This document shows, piece by piece, positions 16,607-24,736 of a stretch of 64,000 bases of DNA (its first letter is position 1; each line of letters opens with the position of its first letter). Source of the stretch: Clostridiaceae bacterium (lineage in GTDB: Bacteria > Bacillota > Clostridia > Oscillospirales > Butyricicoccaceae); NCBI GenBank assembly GCA_009911355.1, contig QXXE01000004.1, forward strand, positions 1 through 64,000, written 5' to 3'. Under the pieces are notes generated by a model, which was not told the DNA's origin, made no database searches, and worked only from the letters and a program-made list of their open reading frames with translations. The translations under genes and the position numbers were made by a program.

Positions 16607-17152
16607 TTAGGCAGGCTGGACGCACAAGAGTATAGCCAGAGGACTATCGGTATTTTTCAGTGTTGCCTTATAATGCTCTTTCCACCAGTGGTACAACAAC
16701 TCAAAGTTCTTGGTGGGAAGATACTCTTCCAAGAGCAACTGGGGATCGTTTTGCGATGCGTAGTCCAAATACATAAGATGTAACTCATCTTCTGTGATGG
16801 ATTGGATAGGCTTTTCCTTACTCACCGAGGAGATAACTGCATGGCGGCGGATAGCATATTCCGGCAGCTGAAATGCGGGACTCCATCTGGGGGCTTCATC
16901 GTACTGACTCGGCTCGTCGCCCACCCACGCGATTTTCTTATCGGTACGATACATGACACCGACAGGCACTTTTCTTTCCCGCGTCTCTCCGTCCTTTTCA
17001 AACTCCTCTGTCACTGTCAATCTCTTGAACGGTTCTTTAATTCCAACCGTTTGACCCACGCTAAGGTCGTCTACCCCCTGCGGGACGGCAAACGCTTTCA
17101 GTTTACCTTGCTCCCACAGTTCGAGGTCACGCTGATTCATATTTAGATCCAT
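16607..17152 (-). CDS. ASCH-like phage protein
   Basis: 181 residues starting MDLNMNQRDLELWEQGKL. Contains GVMYRTDKKIAWVGDEP and RWSPAFQLPEYAIRRHAVI, which resemble the ASCH/PUA-like phage proteins that carry PRWxPAxxMP motifs; these often bind RNA or modified bases. The C-terminal part (QLLLEEYLPTKNFELLYHWW) is helical. The start overlaps the end of the methyltransferase gene by 26 bases. Assignment is by pattern only. Confidence 0.5.
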   Translation of the reverse strand: MDLNMNQRDLELWEQGKLKAFAVPQGVDDLSVGQTVGIKEPFKRLTVTEEFEKDGETRERKVPVGVMYRTDKKIAWVGDEPSQYDEAPRWSPAFQLPEYAIRRHAVISSVSKEKPIQSITEDELHLMYLDYASQNDPQLLLEEYLPTKNFELLYHWWKEHYKATLKNTDSPLAILLCVQPA

Positions 17153-17930
17153 TGATTTCCTCCAGTCTCCGCTGGGCAACCTCAGCCCAAGGCACTCCAT
17201 AATACGGGCTTTTCTTCTTGTCGCACACACCGTTATCAATTCCGATATAATGCCGCCCCTCCAGCTTCGCCGCAATCAGTGTTGAGCCAGTGCCACAGCA
17301 GTTGTCCAGAACTACCTCCCCCTGCAGCGTGTAAGTACGGATAGCATATCGCAGTAGCTCTATGGGTTTTTCGGTAGAGTGGAGCGCAACAGAGGGGTGT
17401 GGCTTCGGGAACCGCCAAATCGACGCAGGATACTTCATATCGGTGTCCTCTGACTGGACGCAAATATAGTTGCCATAACTCCGATTGGAATGAATGTCTT
17501 CAACTTGTTTGCCCACAGCCTTACCCTTGCTATGATTCTTTTCGCCTTTCTCCATCTGAGGATTGTATGTCGGTGGAGACTTATAGAATACCATAATATC
17601 CTCATGCTCTCGAAGCGGCATTTTCTTAGCGTTCAGAAATCCGCTCTTCAAGACCTTATCCCATATGATGTTGTAACGGTGAAGTTTAGGATTGGATAGC
17701 ATCATTGTGGCGGTAAACTTATCCTGTCCGAAGAGAAGAATCGCGCCATTAGGTTTGATAATGCGCTCGTACTGTTGCCAGAGCAGATTGGGAGAGATCA
17801 CCACATCCCACTTGTTCTGTGTCGCTCCGTAAGGTAAATCGCAAAGAATCATATCAATGCTTCCGGTATCAATTTGGGACATTATTTCTAGGCAATCACC
17901 GTTGATAACGGTGTCAAGAGAAATGCTCAC
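17127..17930 (-). CDS. DNA methyltransferase, N4/N6 class
   Basis: 267 residues. Motif IV is DLPYG (MILCDLPYGATQNKWD) at about residue 33. Motif I comes later as NCCGTGSTLIAAKLEGRHYIGID at about residue 215, which is the order of class beta enzymes. It would methylate N6 of adenine or N4 of cytosine; the specificity is unknown. No matching restriction enzyme is near, so this is a stand-alone protective or regulatory methylase. Start ATG follows GAGGGTGATTTGCTG. Confidence 0.9.
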   Translation of the reverse strand: MSISLDTVINGDCLEIMSQIDTGSIDMILCDLPYGATQNKWDVVISPNLLWQQYERIIKPNGAILLFGQDKFTATMMLSNPKLHRYNIIWDKVLKSGFLNAKKMPLREHEDIMVFYKSPPTYNPQMEKGEKNHSKGKAVGKQVEDIHSNRSYGNYICVQSEDTDMKYPASIWRFPKPHPSVALHSTEKPIELLRYAIRTYTLQGEVVLDNCCGTGSTLIAAKLEGRHYIGIDNGVCDKKKSPYYGVPWAEVAQRRLEEINGSKYESA

Positions 17931-17951
17931 AGCAAATCACCCTCTCTTTGG

Positions 17952-18746
17952 TTATTCTGCTTGTATCCACTTAAAAGCGGTTTCGGCGTTGGTGGCGCGT
18001 GTAGATTTGCCAGCGCCGCGCTCATAGTAACTGCAAAAATATTTGGCTGCGTCGCCTGGGTCGGCAATAGCGCAAAACTCATCATAGTCTCCGCCGAAGT
18101 AATCCATATTGGTACGAATGTTGCTCATTAAGTAATCAAGCTGGCCGGTGATATCTGCACCGTCAACCGAAGGGTTATAATAAAGGCTCCACTGGCATAG
18201 GCCGTAGTAATAGCTGCCATCATACCCATAAATATCCCACTGCAAATCCAAGGTTTGACCGCCGCACTCGGTCATCATGTTGCCAAGGATGCCGGCAATC
18301 ACAATATCTGACATACCCTGTGTGTTTAGATATTCATAAACCTGACCAGCTACATCATACTCAGATTTCAGTCGTTCAATCTTCTTTGCAGTGGGGGGGG
18401 GATCATCATCTATCGCTTTAAGTACCTCTTCGCCGGTGCGGTTATCTATAAAGAGTTCGGTTTTCTCATACGGCAGGTTTAGCCGATCTATCTTGAAATT
18501 TCTTTGCTCTTCATAAATCTCCCCAACAAGCATGGCGTACTTACTACCGTCTTTGGCGCACTCTCGCATCTGGCGGTAATAATCCACACCATCTTGATAG
18601 CCGACAACTTCAATTTGGTCGGTGATCAGTAAAGGAGCAAGAGCTTTTACCCCAACGCCCAAAATTGTGAAGCCGACCAGCGCTACAAGAAAGAGCACCG
18701 TTATCTTTTTCACCGGCACAAGGCCGGATCGTCGTTTGTTATTCAT
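17952..18746 (-). CDS. membrane-anchored phage tail-tip lysozyme domain protein
   Basis: 264 residues. Basic N-terminus and one membrane helix (KKITVLFLVALVGFTILGVG, residues 13-32), then a linker. The C-terminal phage_lysozyme2-type domain carries IAGILGNMMTECGG (catalytic Glu) and YYGLCQWS. It would cut peptidoglycan outside the membrane. In conjugative elements such proteins open the wall for transfer; in phages they help entry or exit. The linker PPP is coded by a nine-C run (18393-18401), a possible slippage site. Frame intact here. Confidence 0.85.
   Translation of the reverse strand: MNNKRRSGLVPVKKITVLFLVALVGFTILGVGVKALAPLLITDQIEVVGYQDGVDYYRQMRECAKDGSKYAMLVGEIYEEQRNFKIDRLNLPYEKTELFIDNRTGEEVLKAIDDDPPPTAKKIERLKSEYDVAGQVYEYLNTQGMSDIVIAGILGNMMTECGGQTLDLQWDIYGYDGSYYYGLCQWSLYYNPSVDGADITGQLDYLMSNIRTNMDYFGGDYDEFCAIADPGDAAKYFCSYYERGAGKSTRATNAETAFKWIQAE
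18393..18401 (+). repeat. G9 tract (coding C9) in lysozyme gene
   Basis: Nine G on the plus strand, encoding P-P-P in frame between the membrane anchor and the lysozyme domain. Confidence 0.7.
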
Positions 18747-18765
18747 ATTCTTTCCCTCACATTCT

Positions 18766-18784
18766 TTGATTTTATTCGTTATTT
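18766..18784 (-). promoter_or_regulatory. conserved leader motif, copy 6
   Basis: Minus-strand AGTAAATAACGAATAAAATCAAAG, about 20 bases before the lysozyme start. Confidence 0.6.
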
Positions 18785-18829
18785 ACTGAAAGAAATAAAG
18801 CAGTTCGCTTTCTGAATAAAACCAGTCTT

Positions 18830-19033
18830 TCATATGCCCTGAACGCTTATTTCAACATCGTACAATTTGAAGAGTTCAGGTTCGTCACATTTTTGGATTT
18901 CGGCATTTGCTTCCTCAATCGTTTCAAATAGTTGAGCATCCTCAGCGTCCTCACTGACTTCGCCGCTTTTCATTAAAAACACTGTAGGGCGCTCTTTTGT
19001 TCCGATTGCAAACCTGCGATACTTTATGTCCAT
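18830..19033 (-). CDS. hypothetical protein
   Basis: 67 residues starting MDIKYRRFAIGTKERPTVF, acidic C-terminal half (EEANAEIQKCDEPELFKLYD). The ATG at 19033 follows GGAGGTAAAA; the in-frame start at 19045 lies within the ribosome site. No family recognised. Confidence 0.6.
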   Translation of the reverse strand: MDIKYRRFAIGTKERPTVFLMKSGEVSEDAEDAQLFETIEEANAEIQKCDEPELFKLYDVEISVQGI

Positions 19034-19054
19034 TTTTACCTCCATCGTGGAATG

Positions 19055-19393
19055 TTATTGTTTTGTAGTATCTTCTGGTGGCTTCGGCAGAGGCATCCAA
19101 TGCGTGACACGTCCCTTATTTAATAGTTTAGTTGAGTTAAGAGCCGTTTTGATTCTCCACCGTGGTTCATTCTCATAGCTTATCCTGAAACACGCCCCAA
19201 CGAATATTGCTTTGTTTTTACACAGAATAAGTACCAAATCATCCTCAACTGGCAGTCTTTCATTTACAGCTATCCAGCCATCGTTAGACGTGATTTCAAT
19301 GGTAGGTGCGTCTCGTATCCACTCTTTACAGTAAATATCACGATCAGATGATCCAAGCGCATCCTCTAAAGCGTCTGCATCAATCAATCTCAT
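19055..19393 (-). CDS. DUF551 domain protein
   Basis: 112 residues. An opening MRLIDADALEDALG helix, common in gut-phage accessory proteins, precedes a DUF551 core: GWIAVNERLPVEDDLVLILC and the end THWMPLPKPP. Function unknown. Second copy in the window after 7983-8234. Confidence 0.85.
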   Translation of the reverse strand: MRLIDADALEDALGSSDRDIYCKEWIRDAPTIEITSNDGWIAVNERLPVEDDLVLILCKNKAIFVGACFRISYENEPRWRIKTALNSTKLLNKGRVTHWMPLPKPPEDTTKQ

Positions 19394-19412
19394 TTCCGCA
19401 TTTCTCCATGTT

Positions 19413-19745
19413 CTAATAATCGCTGGCTTGTTGTCTTGCCAGATGGTCGTTGATATAATCGCAAATCTCGCAGTAGTTCTTCATAGCGGATCTCAACTGC
19501 TCCTGCTTTTCTGCTGGAAGTGTAGATGCCGTCTTGCCCAGCAACATGGTCATGTGGTCGAGCGGAACAACGGCTTCACTTTGCAAACTGGAAAGATTAC
19601 AAGACGGAAACACATCATAGGGACGATCCATCCACTCGTGAAACCATGCCTCTTTCTCAGGATTGAGCGGAATCCCCATAAGACCAAGTAGTGTGGCCTC
19701 GAAGAGAGGACGGGGTAGTTTGATAAGATATTCATATACGGTCAT
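19413..19745 (-). CDS. hypothetical protein
   Basis: 110 residues, helical. Contains FEATLLGLMGIPLNPEKEAWF and a C-terminal helix LPAEKQEQLRSAMKNYCEICD. No family recognised. Starts 4 bases from the end of the next upstream gene, so co-translated. Confidence 0.55.
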   Translation of the reverse strand: MTVYEYLIKLPRPLFEATLLGLMGIPLNPEKEAWFHEWMDRPYDVFPSCNLSSLQSEAVVPLDHMTMLLGKTASTLPAEKQEQLRSAMKNYCEICDYINDHLARQQASDY

Positions 19746-19749
19746 ATCA

Positions 19750-20049
19750 TCACCTCAATGTAAACCCAAATGTTTGGTATCCAAGGCTAACACCTTTCCA
19801 TTCTGGCTTGAGCTTTGCTTTCAGCTCGCTTGCGACACCTTTGCACATAGCTTTCGTATCGCCAAACACTTCATATTCACATAGGAACGTCTTATCTTCA
19901 GATAATCCAAAGCCTACATAAATGTTTAGTGTGTTCGCCCATGCAATTATGCTGTCGATAGCAGCCTTATGTGTTTTACAGTAAGCATTACTGTCAGCAA
20001 CATTCTTTTCGAGCAACCAGGAACCACGTACAAACTGCTTCTTTGCCAT
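19750..20049 (-). CDS. hypothetical protein
   Basis: 99 residues starting MAKKQFVRGSWLLEKNVAD. Alternating strands and helices, ends YQTFGFTLR. The ATG at 20049 follows CGAGGTAAGCAA and touches the dUTPase stop. No family recognised. Confidence 0.55.
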   Translation of the reverse strand: MAKKQFVRGSWLLEKNVADSNAYCKTHKAAIDSIIAWANTLNIYVGFGLSEDKTFLCEYEVFGDTKAMCKGVASELKAKLKPEWKGVSLGYQTFGFTLR

Positions 20050-20053
20050 TTGC

Positions 20054-20710
20054 TTACCTCGTTCCTGTAGAGCCAATACCGCCGCGATCTTCATTACCCA
20101 GCGTTTCTACGGCTTCAAAAGAGATCTGAGGCTGGTGCTCCACAATGCGGAACTGACAAATGCGGTCGCCAACCTTGATTGAGGTATCACGCATAGCAAT
20201 GGCCGGGAAATACCATTGATCGTTGTCTCCACAATAACTTTCATCCACCATCCCCATGTGGTTGGCCTGAATAACACCGAAATTTTTGAAAGTTGAGCTG
20301 CGGGGAATGATGTGCGCCTCATATCCCTTGGGGAGCTGCATCGCCACACCCAGCGGAATCAACTTAAAGTTGCCGGCTTTCAGATCCACATTTTCAGCGG
20401 CCCGTAAATCAATCCAATCAGACTTGCTGGCGATATAGTCCAATTTCTCAATTTTATCGCTTAGGTATTTGACCTTGATTGTCTGTCCGATAGGCTGTTC
20501 GGGTTGTCCAGGCATTTTTGCTCCCTCAGCAATGAGATAGAGAGCGTGAAAGCAGTTGTCGCATAGATGGATTTCCTTACGTTCTACAGTGGGATTCGTA
20601 AGAACAGTCCCATAATCATAACTGGTATTCAACGTGAACTCCCGCATTTTTTGATCATGCGGATGCTGAATGACTTTTCCGCAGGCATCACATACATGAA
20701 CCATCGACAT
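20054..20710 (-). CDS. dut: dUTPase fused to an N-terminal zinc finger
   Basis: 218 residues. The first 65 residues hold two CxxC pairs (CDACGK and CDNCF), a zinc finger not usual in dUTPases. The rest is a trimeric dUTPase: [13 protein letters not shown] (motif 1), PRSSTFKN (motif 2), [18 protein letters not shown] (motif 3), GDRICQFRI (motif 4) and the glycine-rich motif 5 RGGIGSTG. It turns dUTP into dUMP, the substrate of ThyX further downstream, and keeps uracil out of DNA. All five motifs are present, so it should be active. The role of the zinc finger is unknown. Confidence 0.92.
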   Translation of the reverse strand: MSMVHVCDACGKVIQHPHDQKMREFTLNTSYDYGTVLTNPTVERKEIHLCDNCFHALYLIAEGAKMPGQPEQPIGQTIKVKYLSDKIEKLDYIASKSDWIDLRAAENVDLKAGNFKLIPLGVAMQLPKGYEAHIIPRSSTFKNFGVIQANHMGMVDESYCGDNDQWYFPAIAMRDTSIKVGDRICQFRIVEHQPQISFEAVETLGNEDRGGIGSTGTR

Positions 20711-20713
20711 ATC

Positions 20714-21253
20714 TTAACCCTCCGTTTTCTTTGAATTGAGCTTACTTAAAATGTCGGTTACTAACACATCGTACCCTTCGATATCACCACTATAATGCCG
20801 ACAGGCGACACCGTGGCCTACAAGAAATTCATGAAGATCACGAGAAAGCGCATCACTCTCTGCTTCAGTCTGGAAACGACCAGCACCGTTATAAGGTTTA
20901 GTGCGATTGATAAAGACATTCATAGAGTCGTATGACTCAGAAACCTTTGTGACCAACCGATCGAACTCCTCACCCAGAACAGGATCGTTGGCGTAGAACG
21001 GAGACAGCAGGATGGGGGAGTCAGTAATAACCACATCCACCTTGTCTTGAACGCGACTGATGCGGAAATATTGCTTACCAAAGATGTACGCCTGATTCTG
21101 GAAAACAGCTTTACTTTCCTCCCACACCTTATCCTTAGCAAATTCCGTTACCAACTCAGCATTGATTCCACGCATTTTCAGCTGAGAAAAGACATAAGCT
21201 GCTCCGGTGGATTTACCCGCTCCAGGAGCGCCATATAAATTAACGATAAGCAT
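20714..21253 (-). CDS. P-loop nucleotide kinase-like ATPase
   Basis: 179 residues starting MLIVNLYGAPGAGKSTGAAY, with a Walker A GAPGAGKST. It also has a Walker-B-like VDVVITDSPILLSPFYA and a lid-like region NRTKPYNGAGRFQTEAE. The fold and place next to dUTPase suggest a nucleoside or nucleotide kinase, or an AAA-type NTPase used in DNA precursor supply. The start could also be the ATG at 21259, which overlaps the upstream stop (TGATG). Confidence 0.7.
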   Translation of the reverse strand: MLIVNLYGAPGAGKSTGAAYVFSQLKMRGINAELVTEFAKDKVWEESKAVFQNQAYIFGKQYFRISRVQDKVDVVITDSPILLSPFYANDPVLGEEFDRLVTKVSESYDSMNVFINRTKPYNGAGRFQTEAESDALSRDLHEFLVGHGVACRHYSGDIEGYDVLVTDILSKLNSKKTEG

Positions 21254-21258
21254 TTTCA

Positions 21259-21627
21259 TCACCCTTTCTGTTTTTGTGCTGGCTCTTTTAGCCATGCAAT
21301 AAATTCGTCCACCAGCTCCGCTACTCGGCTTTCATCCCACTCCACAAAGTCGTCAAAGCTCATTGTGCCGATAGCAAATGCTTCTTTTACCCTGGTCAAA
21401 TCGAAGATATAACTGTCACCACAACTCGCCCACTGGCAGAAATACTCAATTAAAGTTTCCCGCAGTTTATCCTCTTCCAGAGTTACAAGTGTTTCCGCAT
21501 TGGTTTGGGGGTCGAAATCCACACCTACCCTATCCCGATAAACAGAGCAGCGCGATCCTCGATACATAGCGTCACATTCCTTAACAGGGCAGACTGCACA
21601 ACCGGTCAAAGGTCTATCTTTTTGCAT
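21259..21627 (-). CDS. hypothetical protein
   Basis: 122 residues. N-terminal cysteines (CAVCPVKECDAMYRGSRC) may bind a metal. The remainder is acidic and helical, with MSFDDFVEWDESRVAELVDE near the end. No family recognised. Overlaps the kinase-like gene. Confidence 0.55.
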   Translation of the reverse strand: MQKDRPLTGCAVCPVKECDAMYRGSRCSVYRDRVGVDFDPQTNAETLVTLEEDKLRETLIEYFCQWASCGDSYIFDLTRVKEAFAIGTMSFDDFVEWDESRVAELVDEFIAWLKEPAQKQKG

Positions 21628-21636
21628 ATTGCTACC

Positions 21637-21960
21637 TCATTCACACCGAACGAAGTGTACGGTATTAAAACGCTGACCAGGGATTTCTTTCAGTACAATA
21701 TGGGAAATCCAGCCACCTACATTGAGGCTTTCTACCTCATAAACTTCTCCCTCAGTCAGAAATTGATGCGCCTGTTTGGAATCTCCACTCATGCCGGCGT
21801 CCAGATCAACAGCCCTGACTTTGCAGCCGCGCTCACAATACAAAACATCAGTTTGATCTGCTGCACATTTACTGCACAACCATTTTTGACTGTAATCCAG
21901 GGTTGCACCGTTCAGCAGTTTCCCGCACTTAGAACAACGAAACTCCAACTTTCCATTCAT
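21637..21960 (-). CDS. zinc-ribbon protein
   Basis: 107 residues. A ribbon is formed by CSKCGKLLNG and CSKCAAD, with two more cysteines (YCERGCKV). The C-terminal half is an SH3-like beta segment (EGEVYEVESLNVGGWISHI). Unknown function. Overlaps the FTR-like gene by 4 bases. Confidence 0.6.
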   Translation of the reverse strand: MNGKLEFRCSKCGKLLNGATLDYSQKWLCSKCAADQTDVLYCERGCKVRAVDLDAGMSGDSKQAHQFLTEGEVYEVESLNVGGWISHIVLKEIPGQRFNTVHFVRCE

Positions 21961-22148
21961 TTCAAATCATCCTCCTTGATGTATAAACCGCAATGACACA
22001 TACCACTTTCCATTTCACGAAACTCCTTGCACATACATTTCGTATCTTCACTTTTTAGCAGAGAGCACGGACAATAGCCTGAGTTTTCTTTGAGTTGTCT
22101 TCTAATCTCTTTTACATATTTCTGATCAGGATTCAAACGTATTTTCAT
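21957..22148 (-). CDS. mini ferredoxin-thioredoxin-reductase catalytic-chain-like protein
   Basis: 63 residues. The cysteine pattern CPC-x9-CMC-x10-CHC (YCPCSLLKSEDTKCMCKEF, GMCHCGLYI) is that of the FTR catalytic chain (CPC, CPC, CHC), which holds a [4Fe-4S] cluster beside a redox disulfide. It is shorter than plant FTRc (about 115 residues). Placed directly after NrdG and near the glutaredoxin, it may pass electrons from ferredoxin to the ribonucleotide reductase system. Its start overlaps the nrdG stop. Confidence 0.8.
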   Translation of the reverse strand: MKIRLNPDQKYVKEIRRQLKENSGYCPCSLLKSEDTKCMCKEFREMESGMCHCGLYIKEDDLK

Positions 22149-22627
22149 TATGAAATCCTTTCTGCATATTGGTTGTCACTTGCCAGTGTTGTTCCCAGTA
22201 CAGTGTCATACTTCCTGGATTGATTAGGAATGTAACGTCCAAATTTAATGATAACATTCGGAAAGTTAGCTAATGAATTAAGCCATCCTTTTTCTGTACA
22301 TTCATCTCTGGTATATCCTGTGTAGATTACAAAATCGTCGCTGCTTTCATTACGAAACCTACATAATAACTCTAACAAAGAATCAAAGGTGTCCATAGGT
22401 TCCATACCACCACAAACAATAGCTTTGCTGATAGGGTTGGAAATATAGCGTTGGATAATGTCTTCGACCCCCACCTTAATTATAGGAGAATGGGCAAGGT
22501 TGCTGTTCTGGCAACAGCAAACCTTGGCCTCCTTCTCACATTTGAAAGTGCAGTAGGGAAAGATGATAAACATGGACGGTTTTTTGTAATTGACGAAATC
22601 TTCGTCCACCAATCCTTTAATCAGCAA
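22148..22627 (-). CDS. nrdG: anaerobic ribonucleotide reductase activase
   Basis: 159 residues. Radical SAM cluster region is YCTFKCEKEAKVCCCQN, with extra cysteines compared with the standard CxxxCxxC. Then AIVCGGMEPMD (SAM-binding GGE-like), FVIYTGYTRDE and IIKFGRYIP, the normal NrdG order. It makes the glycyl radical on NrdD. Start overlaps the nrdD stop by 11 bases, so the two are translated together. Confidence 0.88.
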   Translation of the reverse strand: MLIKGLVDEDFVNYKKPSMFIIFPYCTFKCEKEAKVCCCQNSNLAHSPIIKVGVEDIIQRYISNPISKAIVCGGMEPMDTFDSLLELLCRFRNESSDDFVIYTGYTRDECTEKGWLNSLANFPNVIIKFGRYIPNQSRKYDTVLGTTLASDNQYAERIS

Positions 22628-24530
22628 CTTTTTCCCACTCCCTCATCTGATACTCTGCCTTACGTTCCTTAGAATAGGTTGTGATAGGAACATAAAATCC
22701 TACAATACGGGTGTATTCTGTTGCAACAGGTTCCCCGCATTCAGGACAAACCTTGCCGAAAAATGCGTGGTTGTTTTTACAAACCTGGATTTTTGTGTTA
22801 AACGCAAAGTAAGTCACACCTTGATCAGCAATGTAGTTAAGCATATCCCATGCTTGCTCGAAGGTGTTGAACGGAGCTTCAATATTGACATGAAGAATAC
22901 TGCCGCCGTTGCAGAATCCGTCAAACATGGAAGCGATACGAATACGCTCTTGCATAGTGGTCTTAATCCCAAGAGGAATGAATTGATTGCCATAGAGGGG
23001 CAAATCGGTCACGGTGGCATCGGGATAGAAGAAGAGATCCTTCTTCATCAGTTTGGCAGCTGCAGTTTCACCAGGAATTTGTTCACAGTTGATTTGATAA
23101 TCAACTGCCTTTGCGAACTCAGCCTTGGTATTGTGAATCACTTCAAAGATTTTTTTGCCAAATCTCTCTGCATTCTCAGTGTAATACGTATTGCCAAGAG
23201 TATCCTTGCGGACATAGCCAAAGGTTTTCATCGTTTCGTAGATACCGATAAAACCAATGGTGTTGTAAAGATGCTCAAAATCTACAATACCAAGAGAGAA
23301 GTTACGGAGCAGCCCTTTATCCACGTTTCGTTTGATGATATTTCGGACGCAATCAAGCACTTTTAAATTTAGTACGACCATTTCTTTAAGTGCTACCAAA
23401 TACTCGTCCTCTGTTTTATTCTCCAAAGCCAGACGAGCCAAATTGATGGTACTAACTTTAACGGAGCCAACCTTGAGCGCAGTGCCACCAATAGAGTTAA
23501 AGTAACCTAAATCCTCAATGTTGTTTTTCAAACGGCAGCAGTTAGATAAACTGGTGACAGAATCGTCGATAAATAGATTGCTGTCGTTCCACTTTATATT
23601 GTGAGCACAAGCATATTTAGCAAAATCTTCGTCCACGAACTTTCCGTCAACGCGAAGTAGAGAAATGGAGTTGACAGGAAATGTCATCATGTTCTTGGAA
23701 CGAATCTTTGCCATGGTTTCAAGAAATACTTTCTGGAACTCCATGATCCCGTCAATTTCGTCAATCATAAAAGAACCGTCAGGAAACTCTGCTCCGCCGA
23801 ACAGAGCTTCTAAATAAGGTCTGTCGAAGATACTGGTGTTGGTAAATGCAGACTGGATACCACCACGAAGGAACGGCTGGTTTAATGCGTAAATCAAGCG
23901 CTGAATCTCCTGTTGGGCAGCTCGATTGCAGTCTGTATACAGATTTTCGGCGCAATCCTTCTTCCAGAAGTAGTACATATAGGGAATCAGGTTGGGCAGG
24001 CCAACAGCTCCAGAACTACGGTTACACGTCCAGCTAACAAACTCCTTGACAAAATCCACGAATGTTTCAAGATGCTGGGGCGGCTCGGCGTTGAAGTTTT
24101 CAATAAAATACAGCCCACGTTCTGCCAGACTCTTCAAGTCATATGCAAAGCAGTAATGGACAAATGTGGAGGTATTTGCGTCATGAAGGTACAAATGACC
24201 ATCCCATTCACAGCGTAACCACTCATTCGCCACTCTGAATCCATACTTTTTGTTGATCTCGTAGTAAATCTTATTGAATGCCAATAGTTTCTGATGTGGC
24301 TTAGGCATTTCGTTGATCAAAGTGACAATATCTTTTTGACCGACATTGGCGTTGCCGTCTACTGAAGCATCAGCCACAGTGTCCGAATCAATAAAGTTGT
24401 CAATAAAGTCGGTATAGCTTAACTGACCGGTAGAGAAGCCGTTGATTTTTGCCATTTCTTCTCCATAGTCATTCTGCATTCTGTTGTATGCGTTAATAAA
24501 ATTCTTTTTTAGCTCGATGTTGATGTTCAT
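22617..24530 (-). CDS. nrdD: anaerobic (class III) ribonucleoside-triphosphate reductase
   Basis: 637 residues. Short relative to E. coli NrdD (712), lacking most of the ATP-cone. Visible signatures: YLHDANTSTF, WTCNRSSGAVGLPN (substrate-site Cys), SNCCRLKNN, a zinc site (CKNNH and CPECGEP) and the glycyl-radical end RIVGFYVP. It reduces NTPs to dNTPs without oxygen, which marks an anaerobic host. The glutaredoxin and FTR-like genes beside it hint at a thiol-dependent rather than formate-dependent subtype; that is inference. Confidence 0.93.
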   Translation of the reverse strand: MNINIELKKNFINAYNRMQNDYGEEMAKINGFSTGQLSYTDFIDNFIDSDTVADASVDGNANVGQKDIVTLINEMPKPHQKLLAFNKIYYEINKKYGFRVANEWLRCEWDGHLYLHDANTSTFVHYCFAYDLKSLAERGLYFIENFNAEPPQHLETFVDFVKEFVSWTCNRSSGAVGLPNLIPYMYYFWKKDCAENLYTDCNRAAQQEIQRLIYALNQPFLRGGIQSAFTNTSIFDRPYLEALFGGAEFPDGSFMIDEIDGIMEFQKVFLETMAKIRSKNMMTFPVNSISLLRVDGKFVDEDFAKYACAHNIKWNDSNLFIDDSVTSLSNCCRLKNNIEDLGYFNSIGGTALKVGSVKVSTINLARLALENKTEDEYLVALKEMVVLNLKVLDCVRNIIKRNVDKGLLRNFSLGIVDFEHLYNTIGFIGIYETMKTFGYVRKDTLGNTYYTENAERFGKKIFEVIHNTKAEFAKAVDYQINCEQIPGETAAAKLMKKDLFFYPDATVTDLPLYGNQFIPLGIKTTMQERIRIASMFDGFCNGGSILHVNIEAPFNTFEQAWDMLNYIADQGVTYFAFNTKIQVCKNNHAFFGKVCPECGEPVATEYTRIVGFYVPITTYSKERKAEYQMREWEKVAD

Positions 24531-24736
24531 TCTGCACTCTCCTGTTTATTAACCCAGTCATTTGCATCCGCAAACTCAAGGAGCCTACTTCCAATTTTTA
24601 GAACTGGCACCTGAGTAATCCCAAGTCCCAACATCTCCTCGACAGAGTTATTTTCTTGGTAAACGATTCCTTTTTGCTCCAATTTCTTTTTCAGAATCGA
24701 GCACTTCGGGCATCCTGTTGAAAAAAGAACAATCAT
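24527..24736 (-). CDS. glutaredoxin/thioredoxin-like protein
   Basis: 69 residues, start MIVLFSTGCPKCSILKKKL with the redox motif CPKC at residues 9-12 and the cis-proline strand ITQVPVLKI. A small glutaredoxin-like electron donor of the NrdH type. It overlaps nrdD by 4 bases, so it probably serves the reductase. Confidence 0.88.
   Translation of the reverse strand: MIVLFSTGCPKCSILKKKLEQKGIVYQENNSVEEMLGLGITQVPVLKIGSRLLEFADANDWVNKQESAE

Noticed and set aside
18830-19745. Toxin-antitoxin pair among small genes
   Set aside because: No toxin fold or antitoxin DNA-binding motif could be recognised in the small neighbouring genes.
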